Assembly: GCA_013298765.1 (NCBI GenBank) | Contig: JAAFJA010000004.1 | Span: forward strand, 62,001 to 126,000 | From: Betaproteobacteria bacterium | GTDB lineage: Bacteria > Pseudomonadota > Gammaproteobacteria > Burkholderiales > Casimicrobiaceae | Reading direction: 5' to 3' | DNA: 64,000 nt | Part shown: positions 17,977-27,782 of the stretch, piece by piece | Layout of the letters: each line of letters opens with the position of its first letter | Position numbering within the stretch: position 1 is the stretch's first letter | Made by a program: the position numbers and the translations under genes | Notes under the pieces: generated by a model | Databases searched by the model: none | What the model was told of the DNA's origin: nothing | What the model saw: only the letters and a program-made list of their open reading frames with translations

Positions 17977-18082
17977 CACCCAATTAGATAAGGGCGAACA
18001 AGCTATTTTTATAAAATTTACATAAAGCGAAATCACCGTCTAACCCCAATTTAACGTGGGCTAGCCACCGATTGCTATTTTA
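17977..18082 (+). repeat. Dispersed 3'-end repeat, copies B1 and B2
   Basis: Two tandem, same-orientation copies fill the ubiA-uvrA convergent spacer. B1 (17977-18010) reads CACCCAATTAGATAAGGGCG then AAGCTATTTTT. B2 (18041-18082) reads TAACCCCAATTTAACGTGGG and, 23 nt after its CCCC, ATTGCTATTTTA. The CTA of that last box is the complement of the uvrA stop codon (18075-18077), so the repeat reaches into the gene end. Confidence 0.6.
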
Positions 18083-20918
18083 TCTTTCGAGAGAGTAACT
18101 CTCGCAAATACCGACCGGTGTACGACTTAGCGTGCGCCGCTACAGTTTCGGGCGTTCCCTCCACCACCACCGTGCCACCGCCATCGCCTCCCTCCGGGCC
18201 CATATCGATGATCCAGTCTGCTGTTTTGATCACGTCGAGGTTGTGCTCAATGACGACCACCGTGTTGCCATGATCGCGCAAGCGGTAGATCACCTTCATC
18301 AAAAGGTCGATGTCAGCGAAGTGCAGCCCGGTGGTGGGCTCATCCAGAATGTAGAGCGTGTTGCCCGTGTCGCGTTTGGAAAGTTCGAGCGCGAGCTTCA
18401 CGCGCTGCGCCTCACCGCCGGAGAGCGTGGTCGCAGCTTGACCGAGCTTCACATAACCCAACCCAACTTCGTCAAGGAGATTAACCTTCTGCGCGACCGT
18501 TGGCACAGCAGAGAAAAACGCTTTCGCATCCTCAACCGTGAGCTCCAGCACTTCGCTGATATTTTTCCCACGATACTGAATATCAAGCGTTTCGCGGTTG
18601 TAGCGTTTGCCGTGACACACGTCACAAAGAACGTACACGTCCGGAAGGAAATGCATCTCCACTTTGATCACGCCATCGCCTTCACAAGCCTCGCAGCGCC
18701 CGCCTTTCACGTTGAAGGAAAAGCGGCCTGGCTCGTAGCCGCGCTCGCGCGCTTGCGGCGTTTGCGCGAAGAGTTCGCGAATGGGTGTGAAAAGCCCCGT
18801 GTAGGTGGCCGGATTCGAGCGCGGCGTGCGACCGATGGGGCTTTGATCCACGTCGATCACTTTGTCGAAGTGCTCAAGACCCGTAATCGATTTATGCGCG
18901 GCGGGCTCATCAACGCTCGAGTAGATTTTCTTCGCTGCGGCGCGATACAAGGTGTCATTGACGAGCGTTGATTTACCCGAGCCCGACACCCCAGTGACGC
19001 ACGTGAGTAGACCCACGGGAAAACTCACGTCCACGTTTTTTAAGTTGTTTCCACGCGCGCCGCGCACTGTGATCTGCTTCTTCTTGTTGGGTGCGATACG
19101 CTTTTTCGGGAGCGCGATTTGTTTCTTCCCCGAGAGATACAAGCCCGTTAAAGACTTCGCGCTCTTCTTGATGTCACTAGGTTTGCCTTGGGCGACGATT
19201 TCCCCGCCGTGCACGCCCGCAGCGGGGCCGAGATCGATCACGTAGTCCGCGCTCATGATCGCGTCTTCATCATGTTCGACGACGAGCACGGTATTGCCGA
19301 GATCGCGCAAGTGCTTCAAGGTGGCGAGCAGTCGATCATTGTCGCGTTGATGCAAACCAATCGACGGCTCATCGAGCACATACATCACGCCCGTCAGCCC
19401 CGAACCAATCTGCGAGGCCAAACGAATACGTTGCGCCTCACCGCCCGAGAGTGTTTCCGCGCTTCGATCCAGCGACAGGTATTCCAGCCCGACGTTATTC
19501 AAAAAACCGACTCGGCTTTTGATTTCCCAAATAATCCGCTCCGCGATCTTCTTTTTTGCGCCATCGAGTTTGAGCGCTTCAAAATACGCGGCGCTCTCAT
19601 GTAACGGCAACGCAGAAAGCTCGTAAATCGCGCGACTTTGTTTGCCATCACCCACCTTCACAAACCGCGCCTCGCGCTTAATGCGCGCGCCGTTGCAATC
19701 GGGGCAACCGCTTCTCGACATGTATTTCGCAAGCTCTTCGCGCACCATGCTCGATTCAGTTTCACGATAGCGGCGCTTGAAATTGGGGATCACGCCTTCA
19801 AACGGATGCTTCCTCTTTTGTTCGAAGCCTTTCTCGCTCACGTAGGCAAACTCAATCGCCTCATCGCCACTGCCAAAAAGCACCGCATCCCGCGCCTTTT
19901 GCGAAAGCTCGTCCCACGGTTTCTCGACATCAAATTTGTAGTGCGCGGCGAGCGCCTGCACCAACTGAAAGTAATAAATTGTTCGCCGATCCCAGCCGCG
20001 AATCGCGCCGCCCGCGAGTGAGAGCTCGGGATGCGAAACGATGCGCGACGGTTCGAATTCATCGACGGCACCTAAGCCATCGCACGTCGGGCACGCACCC
20101 ATCGGCGAATTGAACGAGAACAGACGCGGTTCAAGTTCAGCGAGCGAGTAATCGCAGATCGGGCAGGCGAACTTTGAGGAGAAAAGCGTCGACTTGCCCG
20201 AATCCATATCGACCGCGAGCGCGCGTCCGCCACCTAAATTGCATGCGGTTTCGAACGACTCAGCGAGCCGCTGCTTTTGATCGGCGCGGATTTTTACGCG
20301 ATCAACGACCACTTCAATGGTGTGTTTCGTCGTCTTCGCGAGCTTCGGTAATGGATCAAGCTCGACCACATCACCGTCCACACGTACCTTGGTGAAGCCC
20401 TTCGCCTTGAGCTCAACGAAGAGTTCAACATGCTCGCCTTTGCGCTCGCTGATCGCTGGCGCGAGCAACATCATCCGCGTGTCGGTCGGCATTGCAAGCA
20501 CCGCATCGACCATTTGCGAGATGGTCTGCGCTTCGAGCTTGATGTGCGGGTGATTCGGACAATATGGATCGCCCACGCGCGCGTAAAGCAAGCGAAGATA
20601 GTCGTGAATCTCAGTCACCGTGCCGACGGTGGATCGCGGGTTGTGACTGGTCGCTTTTTGCTCAATCGCAATTGCAGGCGACAAGCCTTCGATCAGATCA
20701 ACGTCGGGTTTATCGGTGAGCTGAAGAAACTGCCGTGCATAGGCGGAAAGCGACTCGACATAGCGACGCTGTCCTTCAGCGTAGAGTGTGTCGAACGCGA
20801 GAGACGACTTGCCCGAGCCTGACAAACCCGTAATCACCACGAGTTTGTGTTTCGGAATGTCGAGATTGATGTTTTTTAAGTTGTGAGTGCGCGCACCGCG
20901 CACGCGGAGGAAATCCAT
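18075..20918 (-). CDS. uvrA: Excinuclease ABC subunit A
   Basis: A 947-residue protein of full family length. Two ABC ATPase modules are present: the first Walker A is GLSGSGKSS with signature [13 protein letters not shown], the second [12 protein letters not shown] with [16 protein letters not shown]. Zinc-binding Cys pairs lie at CPICDY and CPTCDG, at CPDCNG, and in [12 protein letters not shown] followed by [10 protein letters not shown]. UvrA dimers scan DNA for bulky lesions and load UvrB in nucleotide excision repair. It is followed by the convergent ubiA gene. Upstream on the same strand, 107 nt away, lies an exported-protein gene rather than the divergent MFS-ssb pair often seen beside uvrA in related bacteria. 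No LexA box was recognised. Confidence 0.98.
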   Translation of the reverse strand: MDFLRVRGARTHNLKNINLDIPKHKLVVITGLSGSGKSSLAFDTLYAEGQRRYVESLSAYARQFLQLTDKPDVDLIEGLSPAIAIEQKATSHNPRSTVGTVTEIHDYLRLLYARVGDPYCPNHPHIKLEAQTISQMVDAVLAMPTDTRMMLLAPAISERKGEHVELFVELKAKGFTKVRVDGDVVELDPLPKLAKTTKHTIEVVVDRVKIRADQKQRLAESFETACNLGGGRALAVDMDSGKSTLFSSKFACPICDYSLAELEPRLFSFNSPMGACPTCDGLGAVDEFEPSRIVSHPELSLAGGAIRGWDRRTIYYFQLVQALAAHYKFDVEKPWDELSQKARDAVLFGSGDEAIEFAYVSEKGFEQKRKHPFEGVIPNFKRRYRETESSMVREELAKYMSRSGCPDCNGARIKREARFVKVGDGKQSRAIYELSALPLHESAAYFEALKLDGAKKKIAERIIWEIKSRVGFLNNVGLEYLSLDRSAETLSGGEAQRIRLASQIGSGLTGVMYVLDEPSIGLHQRDNDRLLATLKHLRDLGNTVLVVEHDEDAIMSADYVIDLGPAAGVHGGEIVAQGKPSDIKKSAKSLTGLYLSGKKQIALPKKRIAPNKKKQITVRGARGNNLKNVDVSFPVGLLTCVTGVSGSGKSTLVNDTLYRAAAKKIYSSVDEPAAHKSITGLEHFDKVIDVDQSPIGRTPRSNPATYTGLFTPIRELFAQTPQARERGYEPGRFSFNVKGGRCEACEGDGVIKVEMHFLPDVYVLCDVCHGKRYNRETLDIQYRGKNISEVLELTVEDAKAFFSAVPTVAQKVNLLDEVGLGYVKLGQAATTLSGGEAQRVKLALELSKRDTGNTLYILDEPTTGLHFADIDLLMKVIYRLRDHGNTVVVIEHNLDVIKTADWIIDMGPEGGDGGGTVVVEGTPETVAAHAKSYTGRYLRELLSRKIK

Positions 20919-21025
20919 CGGCAGCCGTCATCGGCGAAATCTCGCCGGACTAAAAACACTGCGATTATCGCTTGCGTCAACGGTCGACCGCGGAAGTATC
21001 GCGCCGCATCGAAGCTTGCTTCAGG

Positions 21026-21799
21026 CTAAGGCGCTCCGATACGACAGCACCGACCGTAGACCACGCCAAGGTTTGAAGCTGTTGCGTTTTCGTTGCGAAA
21101 GGCGCAGAAGTGGGTGTTCGTGTTTGGGAATGAGCGCGAAGAGACGATTCGACCGTCAAATGTGGACATCGTACAGCCGCCACTGATAATCGTGTAACCA
21201 GCGGCGCACGCAGGTGAGCTGCCAGTACCGGTCGAATTCGCATTGACCGTAATGTTGCTTGAAAACGTCTCGACGCAATCGATAGGGGGCGCTTGCGGTG
21301 TGATGAAGTAGCCAACGACATCTGCTGTGACGTGTGCTGCTGCGGTGGAAAGCAGTGTCAGTTCGTTGGCGGATGCACCTTGATCGAGCTTCACGATTGT
21401 GAAGTTACTGCGCACTTCGCCAGCCGCGTAGCTCATCGTAGTTGCTGTTGTCGGAGTGGTGCCCAAAAACGGAAACGTCTTGAGCGTGCCGGAGGCATTG
21501 GGATTGATGATAGTGAAGTTAACCGCCAACGCCGCGAACGACCCTGCGCCGCCAATTTGGCAATTACTTGCCTCTCCGCCTTGGAACGCGTAGTCAGTTA
21601 CCGCTGTAACGTCAATTGATCGGACGGTATTTGCTACAAGCGCGCCGCCGGCAAGCCGCGTATCCAGAATTCTGCACGGCGGTACGGGCGTAAACGCCAG
21701 ATCGCTCGTGGGGCTCCCGAACTGCGCCGAAGCGACGCCCGAGAACACGCTGCTCGCTAGCGCGAGCGACACCAACCAACGTTTTATAGACCAATTCAT
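21026..21799 (-). CDS. Exported protein with PCRILDTR-type beta domain
   Basis: About 257 residues starting at the ATG at 21799, which has a GGGAGACAAG ribosome binding site and begins a signal peptide (cleaved near GVASA-Q). The domain pattern FTPVPPCRILDTR, AVNFTIINPNASGTLKTFP and AAAHVTADVVGYF recurs in secreted proteins of many bacteria, often as one module of larger surface proteins. Its fold and ligand are not established. The C-terminal 70 residues contain six Cys (CVETF, CAAGYTIISGGC, CAFRNE, CC), suggesting disulfides. It lies 44 nt downstream of the beta-propeller gene and is probably cotranscribed with it. A longer frame from 21883 overlaps that gene and is not preferred. Confidence 0.7.
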   Translation of the reverse strand: MNWSIKRWLVSLALASSVFSGVASAQFGSPTSDLAFTPVPPCRILDTRLAGGALVANTVRSIDVTAVTDYAFQGGEASNCQIGGAGSFAALAVNFTIINPNASGTLKTFPFLGTTPTTATTMSYAAGEVRSNFTIVKLDQGASANELTLLSTAAAHVTADVVGYFITPQAPPIDCVETFSSNITVNANSTGTGSSPACAAGYTIISGGCTMSTFDGRIVSSRSFPNTNTHFCAFRNENATASNLGVVYGRCCRIGAP

Positions 21800-21843
21800 C
21801 TCTTGTCTCCCACGATTTATTGAAGCAATGTCAGTAGTACTAG

Positions 21844-23202
21844 TTACGGCAAACAATTCACCCCATGCGCATCGAGCATCCACTGAAGAATTAGCGATGC
21901 ATTGCGCAACGGCGGTGCAGCAATGGTGGTATTCCTCACGTTCGAGATCAACGCATTTCCGAGCAAGCCTCGACTCGCTCGCGAAATCAAAATCGCGTCG
22001 GTCGTTGCAAGCTCTGCGCTATCTCCGTCCGCATCAAGATCGAACGTGGCGAGTTGCGCTTCAATCGATACGCCGTTGAGCGACGGGAATCCGCTCACCA
22101 GCCCAGCTCCACGAATACCTACTAGATAGCGAGTCACCAGTGTCAGATCGTCGCTATCGACGCTGCCATTCGCATTCAAATCCAGCGAACACTCGTACGC
22201 CGGGTTCAAAACGAATCCGCCAAGTGTTAACGCTGAGTTAAATGCGGCCGGGCTGGTGCTCACGCTACCCACGGCGTTTGTGCTCGTGTTAATCGGCACG
22301 ATTTGGCTTGGCGAGATAGCGATGGAGGCAAGCGATGCATCGGGCGCAATAGCGAGACCCACCGCGCCACTCGGCAGCGCAGCAGAGCTGCTCACGGTTG
22401 CGGCAACTGGATCGATTACCGACAACAGCGCGCCTGTGCTGCTGAGCGCGAACACTTTGTTTGCGTTGACGAGTGCGAGTGCACTTGGGTGCGCGCCGAG
22501 TGCGACGTTTGCGATGTGTGCATAGGTCGTGCCGTCGAAAATCGAGGCGACTCCGCCGTTATTATTGGCGACGACCAAGCGCCCACTTCCGCCGGGGACG
22601 AACACCACCGCATACGGGCGTGGCTGCGGGTTGTCAGGCAGCGCAACCGCGAAAGTGTGTAGCGCTGTGTTGCTGATCGCATCGATGACAGTGATGGTGT
22701 TGTCACCCGTGTTGGCGACAAATACGCGGTCTCCGCTCGGCGTTGTTGCGATGCCCGTGGGGAGCGCACCGACGGGAATATTTGATGCAACCGCCGCCGT
22801 CGACGTATCGATCACAGAAACGGTATTGGTACCAAAGTTTGCGACGTAGGCGCGCGGTTGGGTGGGCGAGACAACTACGCCCATCGGCTGCGAGCTCGCA
22901 GGAAGCGAAATCGATCCAATCACGCGCCGGTTCGCCGCAAGAAAAATCGATACTGAATCCGAACGATTATTAGTAACGTATACCTTGCGCTGGATGGCGT
23001 CAGGCGCAACGCCAAGAGGGCCGCTCCCCACCACCATCGGCGCGAGCCAAGCGGCGGTGCCGTGATCGTAAACACCCACCTGATTTTGATCGTGAAAGGC
23101 AACGAATGTGTAGGGTTTGGCGCAAAGCGTTGCGGCACTCGCGAGCGCCGCAGTCGCCACTACGAATTTCCACACTGCTTGACGCGCTACACAAGAAAGC
23201 AT
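21844..23202 (-). CDS. Exported YVTN-type beta-propeller protein with dockerin-like C-terminus
   Basis: About 452 residues from ATG 23202 (GGAG ribosome binding site 7-10 nt upstream). After a signal peptide (ending TLCA-K) come about six propeller blades of the YVTN class, for example RKVYVTNNRSDSVSIF, PRAYVANFGTNTVSVID and DRVFVANTGDNTITVID. The C-terminal 115 residues contain two calcium-loop candidates, DLNANGSVDSDD followed by LTLVTRYLVGIRG, and DLDADGDSAELATTD followed by AILISRASRGLLG. These resemble dockerin or EF-hand segments and recur in the proteins at 49090-51021 and 55334-60283. The propeller probably mediates binding outside the cytoplasm; the ligand is unknown. The downstream exported-protein gene is likely in the same operon. 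Confidence 0.82.
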   Translation of the reverse strand: MLSCVARQAVWKFVVATAALASAATLCAKPYTFVAFHDQNQVGVYDHGTAAWLAPMVVGSGPLGVAPDAIQRKVYVTNNRSDSVSIFLAANRRVIGSISLPASSQPMGVVVSPTQPRAYVANFGTNTVSVIDTSTAAVASNIPVGALPTGIATTPSGDRVFVANTGDNTITVIDAISNTALHTFAVALPDNPQPRPYAVVFVPGGSGRLVVANNNGGVASIFDGTTYAHIANVALGAHPSALALVNANKVFALSSTGALLSVIDPVAATVSSSAALPSGAVGLAIAPDASLASIAISPSQIVPINTSTNAVGSVSTSPAAFNSALTLGGFVLNPAYECSLDLNANGSVDSDDLTLVTRYLVGIRGAGLVSGFPSLNGVSIEAQLATFDLDADGDSAELATTDAILISRASRGLLGNALISNVRNTTIAAPPLRNASLILQWMLDAHGVNCLP

Positions 23203-23507
23203 CGTAGGCTCCGAAAGAAACATGACTTGCACGACCGACAATCGATGAGCGTGCTCGTCTACTGCGGCGCGCCATGAACCGCGCTTACGCCGTGGGTGTA
23301 AGACCCGCCCTTGCTGCGCTCTACATTGTTAAAGACGGAAGTCAGGAGGAAACTGTGTCAGTGCAGATTCGATCATCCAAAATCCGCTGTTTCGTTGCTC
23401 GACGGGCGTTCGTCGCGTTGTGCGGAGATGTTTCGAAGACGCACATTAAATGACAGTAGATCGCCTATGTCGCAATCTGTATTTGGACTAGATTCAATTA
23501 ATATGTG

Positions 23508-24368
23508 ATGTCTATTTTTAAAAAAATCACTATTAGTGCCCTTTTGGCGCTTGTCTCAGCTTACTTTGCCATCTGCGCGTACATGTTTCTTGCGCAACGT
23601 AGCATGCAATACCGACCGAACAGCTCGCCGCTCGATCTCCGCGCCGCGTTCAGCCGAACGCCAAACCGGATAGCCCAGCAGTACGCGCTTCTCACCCAAG
23701 ATGGGCAAACCATCGCAGTTTGGTCGGCAGCACCGAGCGATGCGACAAAGCCGGTGTTTCTTTACTTTCATGGCAACGGCGCAAACTTGGACAATCGCGC
23801 CGCGCGGTTCGTGCGCTTGACGGACTCTGGCGCGGGGCTCCTCGCGGTTTCCTATCGTGGCTACGGCGGATCAACCGGAGCGCCCACCGAGGCAGGCCTT
23901 CGCATCGATACCCGGGCGGCATACGACGAGCTGGTGAACGCAAGGAAAATCGATCCGAAGCGCATCATCGTGTTCGGTGAATCACTTGGTACCACGCTCG
24001 CGACACAGCTCGCCGCCGAGGTGCCAGTCGGCGGACTGTTACTCGACTCGAGCTTTGACTCAGCGCTCGCCGTGGCGCAGAACTCCTACCCTTGGCTGCC
24101 GGTTCGCTGGCTGTTGTTCGATCAATATCGCGCTGATTTAGCCGCGCCACAGGTGAGCGCGCCGGTGCAACAGATCCACTGCCGTGACGATCCGGTGACC
24201 CCCCTGTCCTTAGCCCGCACGCTAAGCGCGCGCTTCGCGAACGCTGCCCCCATTCACATCATTGAGCGGCGCTGTCACGTGCCGAGTTTCGATGAGTTTT
24301 CCTCAGTCGCTCAGGCCTTTGCGGGTCGCGTCATGGCGCGCGCTGCGGAGAACGCCACAATAAAATAA
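23508..24368 (+). CDS. Membrane-anchored alpha/beta hydrolase (YfhR/BEM46-like)
   Basis: A 286-residue protein with one N-terminal transmembrane helix (residues 7-28) followed by an alpha/beta-hydrolase domain. The oxyanion-hole region is FLYFHGNGANLDNR and the nucleophile elbow is GESLGTT (Ser). The acid is the Asp of CRDDPVTPL and the His lies in RRCHVPSF, completing the triad. This is the serine-peptidase-like YfhR/BEM46 subfamily, whose physiological substrates are mostly unknown. The ATG at 23508 is preferred; the GTG at 23505 immediately before it is possible. The gene stands between the exported-protein pair and the MFS-ssb operon. Two degenerate copies of the 3'-end repeat lie just downstream. 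Confidence 0.88.
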   Translation: MSIFKKITISALLALVSAYFAICAYMFLAQRSMQYRPNSSPLDLRAAFSRTPNRIAQQYALLTQDGQTIAVWSAAPSDATKPVFLYFHGNGANLDNRAARFVRLTDSGAGLLAVSYRGYGGSTGAPTEAGLRIDTRAAYDELVNARKIDPKRIIVFGESLGTTLATQLAAEVPVGGLLLDSSFDSALAVAQNSYPWLPVRWLLFDQYRADLAAPQVSAPVQQIHCRDDPVTPLSLARTLSARFANAAPIHIIERRCHVPSFDEFSSVAQAFAGRVMARAAENATIK

Positions 24369-24448
24369 CTTTTTTCGCTCAGCCTTGTTTTGATATGGGT
24401 CACGTTGCTTTTTTTAATGTTCCGTATTCTTTGTTTTCCGCCTGATAC

Positions 24449-24483
24449 CCCAAGTTAATCGGGCTTAAATCAGTTTTTTTATT
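24449..24483 (+). repeat. Dispersed 3'-end repeat, copy C
   Basis: CCCCAAGTTAATCGGGCTTA followed by ATCAGTTTTTTTATT. It has the same box order as the other copies but a shorter gap between CCCC and the T-rich end (17 nt). A poorer copy in the same spacer (about 24388-24416) reads GATATGGGTCACGTTGC then TTTTTTT. Together they fill most of the 223-nt gap between the hydrolase and the MFS gene. Confidence 0.5.
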
Positions 24484-24591
24484 ATCTAATTCGGCAATTC
24501 CGACTCGCAAAACCTCCACCAACCCCGTCGCTATCATTGCGTCCGCCCCGTCGTTCAAACAACAAGCTAGTCTGTGTCGTCTTCCCACTCC

Positions 24592-25776
24592 ATGACCTCG
24601 ATCGAGCGCCGCGCAAGCGGCTGGCTCGCCAGCATCTTCGCGCTGCGAATGCTTGGCCTCTTTCTCATCCTTCCCGTGTTTGCGATCTACGGCAAGGAGT
24701 TGAAGGGCGGCGACGAGGCCTATTTGATCGGGCTCGCGATTTCGATCTACGGGCTCACACAGGCGATTTTTCAAATTCCATTTGGCGCGGCGAGCGATCG
24801 GCTAGGTCGCAAACCCGTGATCGTGTTTGGCTTGATCGTCTTTGCGGTGGGCAGCGCCGTCGCCGCGTTGTCGGACAGCATCGCAGGCGTGATCGTCGGG
24901 CGGGCGATCCAGGGCGCCGGTGCGGTGAGTGCCGCAGTTTCGGCGTTCATTTCGGATTCCACACGCGATGAGGTGCGCACCAAGGCAATGGCGATGGTGG
25001 GTGCCTCCATCGGACTGACCTTCGCGTTTTCGCTCATCGTATCGCCGCCGCTCACGGCCGCCATCGGGCTTTCAGGACTTTTCTGGCTCACGGCGTTTTT
25101 GGCGGTTGCCGGCATCTTCGTTGTGCTTTATCTGGTGCCGCCCGCACCTGTGCTCGCCGAGCAACCCGCGCCGATTGCGCACGGCGATGTGCTCTTTAAC
25201 CCGCAACTTTTCCGTCTGAATGTGGGCGTGTTTTTGCTGCATATGTTTCAGACGGCGATTTTTGTCGTGGTGCCGGTATTGCTGGTAGAGCGTGGCGCGC
25301 TGCCGCCGCCGTCACATTGGCAGGTGTATCTGCCCGTGATCTTGGTGTCGTTTGCGCTGATGGTGCCGCCAATGATCCTTGCCGAACGCAAAGGCAAAGT
25401 TCGTGCGGTGTTTCTCTGCGGAATTGGCCTGCTTTGCATCGCGATGCTCGCTGCGCCTACGCTGATTTCGTCGCGCAGCGCAGCGCTCGGCGGTATCGTT
25501 GGCTTCTTGCTTTTGTTCTTCATCGCCTTCAATTTGCTAGAGGCAATGCAGCCGTCCCTGGTGTCGCGTCTCGCGCCAGCACGGGTGAAGGGTTTTGCGC
25601 TCGGTGTCTACAACACGACGATGGCGCTTGGCCTCTTCGCGGGCGGAATCGTCGGCGGTACACTAGCAAAGCGGTTCGGCAACGAAACCGTGTTTTATGG
25701 GTGTGCCGCACTGGCGGCACTTTGGTTCGTGGTGGCTTACTCAATGAAACCACCGCCTGCAAGAAAGGAAAACTGA
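24592..25776 (+). CDS. MFS transporter (YajR-like)
   Basis: About 394 residues with twelve hydrophobic helices. The N-terminus ALRMLGLFLILPVFAIYG and the motif FGAASDRLGRKPVI between helices 2 and 3 mark a major facilitator superfamily antiporter of the YajR-like drug-efflux group, but without the C-terminal cytoplasmic domain of E. coli YajR. The substrate is unknown. The ATG at 24592 is chosen; the frame opens six codons earlier with GTG. The ssb start codon lies 1 nt after its stop, so both genes form one transcription unit. In related betaproteobacteria this pair commonly sits directly beside uvrA; here 3.7 kb separate them. Confidence 0.9.
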   Translation: MTSIERRASGWLASIFALRMLGLFLILPVFAIYGKELKGGDEAYLIGLAISIYGLTQAIFQIPFGAASDRLGRKPVIVFGLIVFAVGSAVAALSDSIAGVIVGRAIQGAGAVSAAVSAFISDSTRDEVRTKAMAMVGASIGLTFAFSLIVSPPLTAAIGLSGLFWLTAFLAVAGIFVVLYLVPPAPVLAEQPAPIAHGDVLFNPQLFRLNVGVFLLHMFQTAIFVVVPVLLVERGALPPPSHWQVYLPVILVSFALMVPPMILAERKGKVRAVFLCGIGLLCIAMLAAPTLISSRSAALGGIVGFLLLFFIAFNLLEAMQPSLVSRLAPARVKGFALGVYNTTMALGLFAGGIVGGTLAKRFGNETVFYGCAALAALWFVVAYSMKPPPARKEN

Positions 25777-25777
25777 C

Positions 25778-26260
25778 ATGGCTTCAGTCAACAGAGTCAC
25801 TTTAATTGGCAACCTTGGGCGCGATCCTGAGATGCGTTATCTGCCCAGCGGCGAAGCGGTCGCTTCGTTCTCAATTGCCACCACTGAACAGTGGAAAGAC
25901 AAGCAAGGCAACAAGCAGGAGCGCACCGATTGGCATCGTATTGAGTTCATCGGTCGCACAGCGGAAGTCTGTGGCGAATACTTGAAAAAAGGAATGCCGG
26001 TCTATGTGGAAGGTCGTATTCAGTACGACAAATGGACCGATAAAGAAGGCCAAGAAAAGACGCTCACTAAGATTCGCGGCGATCGCATGCAAATGCTCGG
26101 TTCGAAAGGCGGTGGCGGCGGCGGAGGTGGCGACGCGCCCTACGACGACGGCGGCGACAGCGCACCGCGCCCATCCGCAGCACGCCCTCCCGCAGGCGCG
26201 CCAGCAGGTGGCGCGAAGAAATCGAAACTCGATGATTTCGATGACGACATTCCGTTTTAA
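25778..26260 (+). CDS. ssb: Single-stranded DNA-binding protein
   Basis: A 160-residue protein. The N-terminal OB-fold (residues 1-110) starts MASVNRVTLIGNLGRDPE and includes FSIATTEQWKD, DWHRIEFIG and YLKKGMPVYVEGRIQYDKW. A Gly/Pro/Ala-rich disordered linker follows, and the acidic tip DDFDDDIPF ends the protein. The tip is the docking peptide for RecO, PriA, ExoI and other partners. SSB tetramers coat single-stranded DNA in replication, repair and recombination. It is cotranscribed with the MFS gene (1-nt gap). A rho-independent terminator follows 18 nt after the stop. Confidence 0.98.
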   Translation: MASVNRVTLIGNLGRDPEMRYLPSGEAVASFSIATTEQWKDKQGNKQERTDWHRIEFIGRTAEVCGEYLKKGMPVYVEGRIQYDKWTDKEGQEKTLTKIRGDRMQMLGSKGGGGGGGGDAPYDDGGDSAPRPSAARPPAGAPAGGAKKSKLDDFDDDIPF

Positions 26261-26277
26261 CGTTACGTAAAACGCAA

Positions 26278-26305
26278 AGCGCCCCTCTGTGGGGCGTTTT
26301 CTTTT
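26278..26305 (+). terminator. Rho-independent terminator of the MFS-ssb unit
   Basis: The stem CGCCCC-TCTGT-GGGGCG (26280-26296) is followed by TTTTCTTTTT. It directly follows ssb and precedes the FAD-oxidase gene. It also argues against the frame-opening GTG at 26289 as a start for that gene. Confidence 0.9.
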
Positions 26306-26342
26306 TCCGACTGCGGCTGAGACGGCCGCAATTTTCTTCAGC

Positions 26343-27782
26343 ATGCAACACGATCACATGAACACAGCATTGTTGAGCGCCCTACGAGAAACGCTCGGTG
26401 AGCGCGGAATGATCACTGATCCCGCAGAGAAGGCGCCCTACTGCGTTGACTGGCGAAAGAAATATGTCGGCGACACGCTCGCGGTCTGCCTTCCATCCAG
26501 CGCGCTGGAAGTTGCGGCAATAGTCCGCCACTGCGCGGAATTCAACACCGCAATCGTCCCACAAGGTGGCAACACGGGTATGAGTGGTGCGGCCACGCCT
26601 GATTCGAGCGGGAAGCAAATCGTTGTTTCGATGAAGCGCATGAATCGCGTGCGCGCAGTGGATACCGCCAACTATTCGATCACCGTGGAGGCTGGCGTGA
26701 TCTTGCAGACGCTGCAAGATGAAGCGGCGAAGCATGATCGTTTGTTCCCGCTCGCCATTGGATCGCAGGGTAGCTGCATGATTGGCGGCAATCTTGCCTC
26801 TAACGCGGGCGGCACCGCAGTGCTGCGCTATGGCAATGCCCGCGAGCTGTGTTTGGGTATCGAAGCAGTGTTGCCAAACGGCGAAATCGTGAATGCGCTT
26901 CAGGGACTGCGGAAAAATAATGTGGGCTACAGTTTGCGCGATCTCTTGATCGGCAGTGAAGGCACGCTCGGCATCATCACAGCGGCGACCATGAAACTCT
27001 TCCCCCGGCCCAGGGCCCAAGTCACCGCATGGATTGCGTTGGAATCGATGGACGATGCAATCGCACTGTTTCAAGTAGCGTTCGCCAAACTGGGGGCGAT
27101 GCTCACAGCATTTGAGCTGATTCATCCGCTCGGTTTGGACATGGCAGAGCGATCCGATGCAGTGAAAAGTTTTCCGCTCCCGCGTGACTCGGCGAATTGG
27201 TTTGTGTTGATGGAAGTCTCCGATGGTGAATCAGAGGCTCATGCCACCGGCGCGATCGAGGCGATGCTTGGCGAAGAGATTGAAGCGGGCCACATTCTTG
27301 ATGTCGCGGTTGCCGGAACGATGGCGCAATCACAAAGTATGTGGGCGATTCGTGAGGCGATTTCTGTGGCGCAAAGCATGGTCGAAGGACCCCACATTAA
27401 GCACGATATCTCGGTGCCCATCTCTCGATTTGCAGAGTTTCACCGAGCGACGTTCGCAGCGCTCTCTGCGCGTTATTCAGGCATTCGGGTGAATTGCTTC
27501 GGCCATATTGGCGATGGCAATTTGCATTACAACGTGTTCGCACCACTTGCATCGGATCAAGCCAGCTTCGGCAATGTTGAATCCGAGGCGATCAATCGCA
27601 TTGTGCATGACCGTGTGGTGGAATTTGGCGGCTCAATCAGCGCTGAACATGGCATCGGACAATTACGTCGCGATGAACTTGCGCACTACGGTGATCCGGC
27701 TTCGATGCAGGCAATGCGCGCGATCAAACAAGCGCTCGATCCGAAGGGGCTGTTCAACCCCGGTAAGGTGTTAGTCGGCTAG
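26343..27782 (+). CDS. FAD-binding oxidase (GlcD/D-2-hydroxyacid dehydrogenase family)
   Basis: About 479 residues. The N-terminal PCMH-type FAD-binding domain shows VPQGGNTGMSGAATPD, GVILQTLQDEA and IGGNLASNAGGTAVLRYGN. The C-terminal domain shows NCFGHIGDGNLHYNVF, SAEHGIGQ and the terminal FNPGKVL. The family oxidises 2-hydroxyacids such as D-lactate, glycolate or D-2-hydroxyglutarate and passes electrons to the respiratory chain. No Fe-S partner (GlcE/F) is adjacent, so the single-subunit D-lactate or D-2-hydroxyglutarate type is more likely. The ATG at 26343 is preferred; another at 26358 is possible. The frame-opening GTG lies inside the ssb terminator. The TAG stop codon forms the first bases of the palindromic element at 27780. 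Confidence 0.93.
   Translation: MQHDHMNTALLSALRETLGERGMITDPAEKAPYCVDWRKKYVGDTLAVCLPSSALEVAAIVRHCAEFNTAIVPQGGNTGMSGAATPDSSGKQIVVSMKRMNRVRAVDTANYSITVEAGVILQTLQDEAAKHDRLFPLAIGSQGSCMIGGNLASNAGGTAVLRYGNARELCLGIEAVLPNGEIVNALQGLRKNNVGYSLRDLLIGSEGTLGIITAATMKLFPRPRAQVTAWIALESMDDAIALFQVAFAKLGAMLTAFELIHPLGLDMAERSDAVKSFPLPRDSANWFVLMEVSDGESEAHATGAIEAMLGEEIEAGHILDVAVAGTMAQSQSMWAIREAISVAQSMVEGPHIKHDISVPISRFAEFHRATFAALSARYSGIRVNCFGHIGDGNLHYNVFAPLASDQASFGNVESEAINRIVHDRVVEFGGSISAEHGIGQLRRDELAHYGDPASMQAMRAIKQALDPKGLFNPGKVLVG

Noticed and set aside
26289-26342. Upstream start (GTG 26289) for the FAD-oxidase gene
   Set aside because: It sits inside the stem-loop of the ssb terminator and adds residues not seen at family N-termini.
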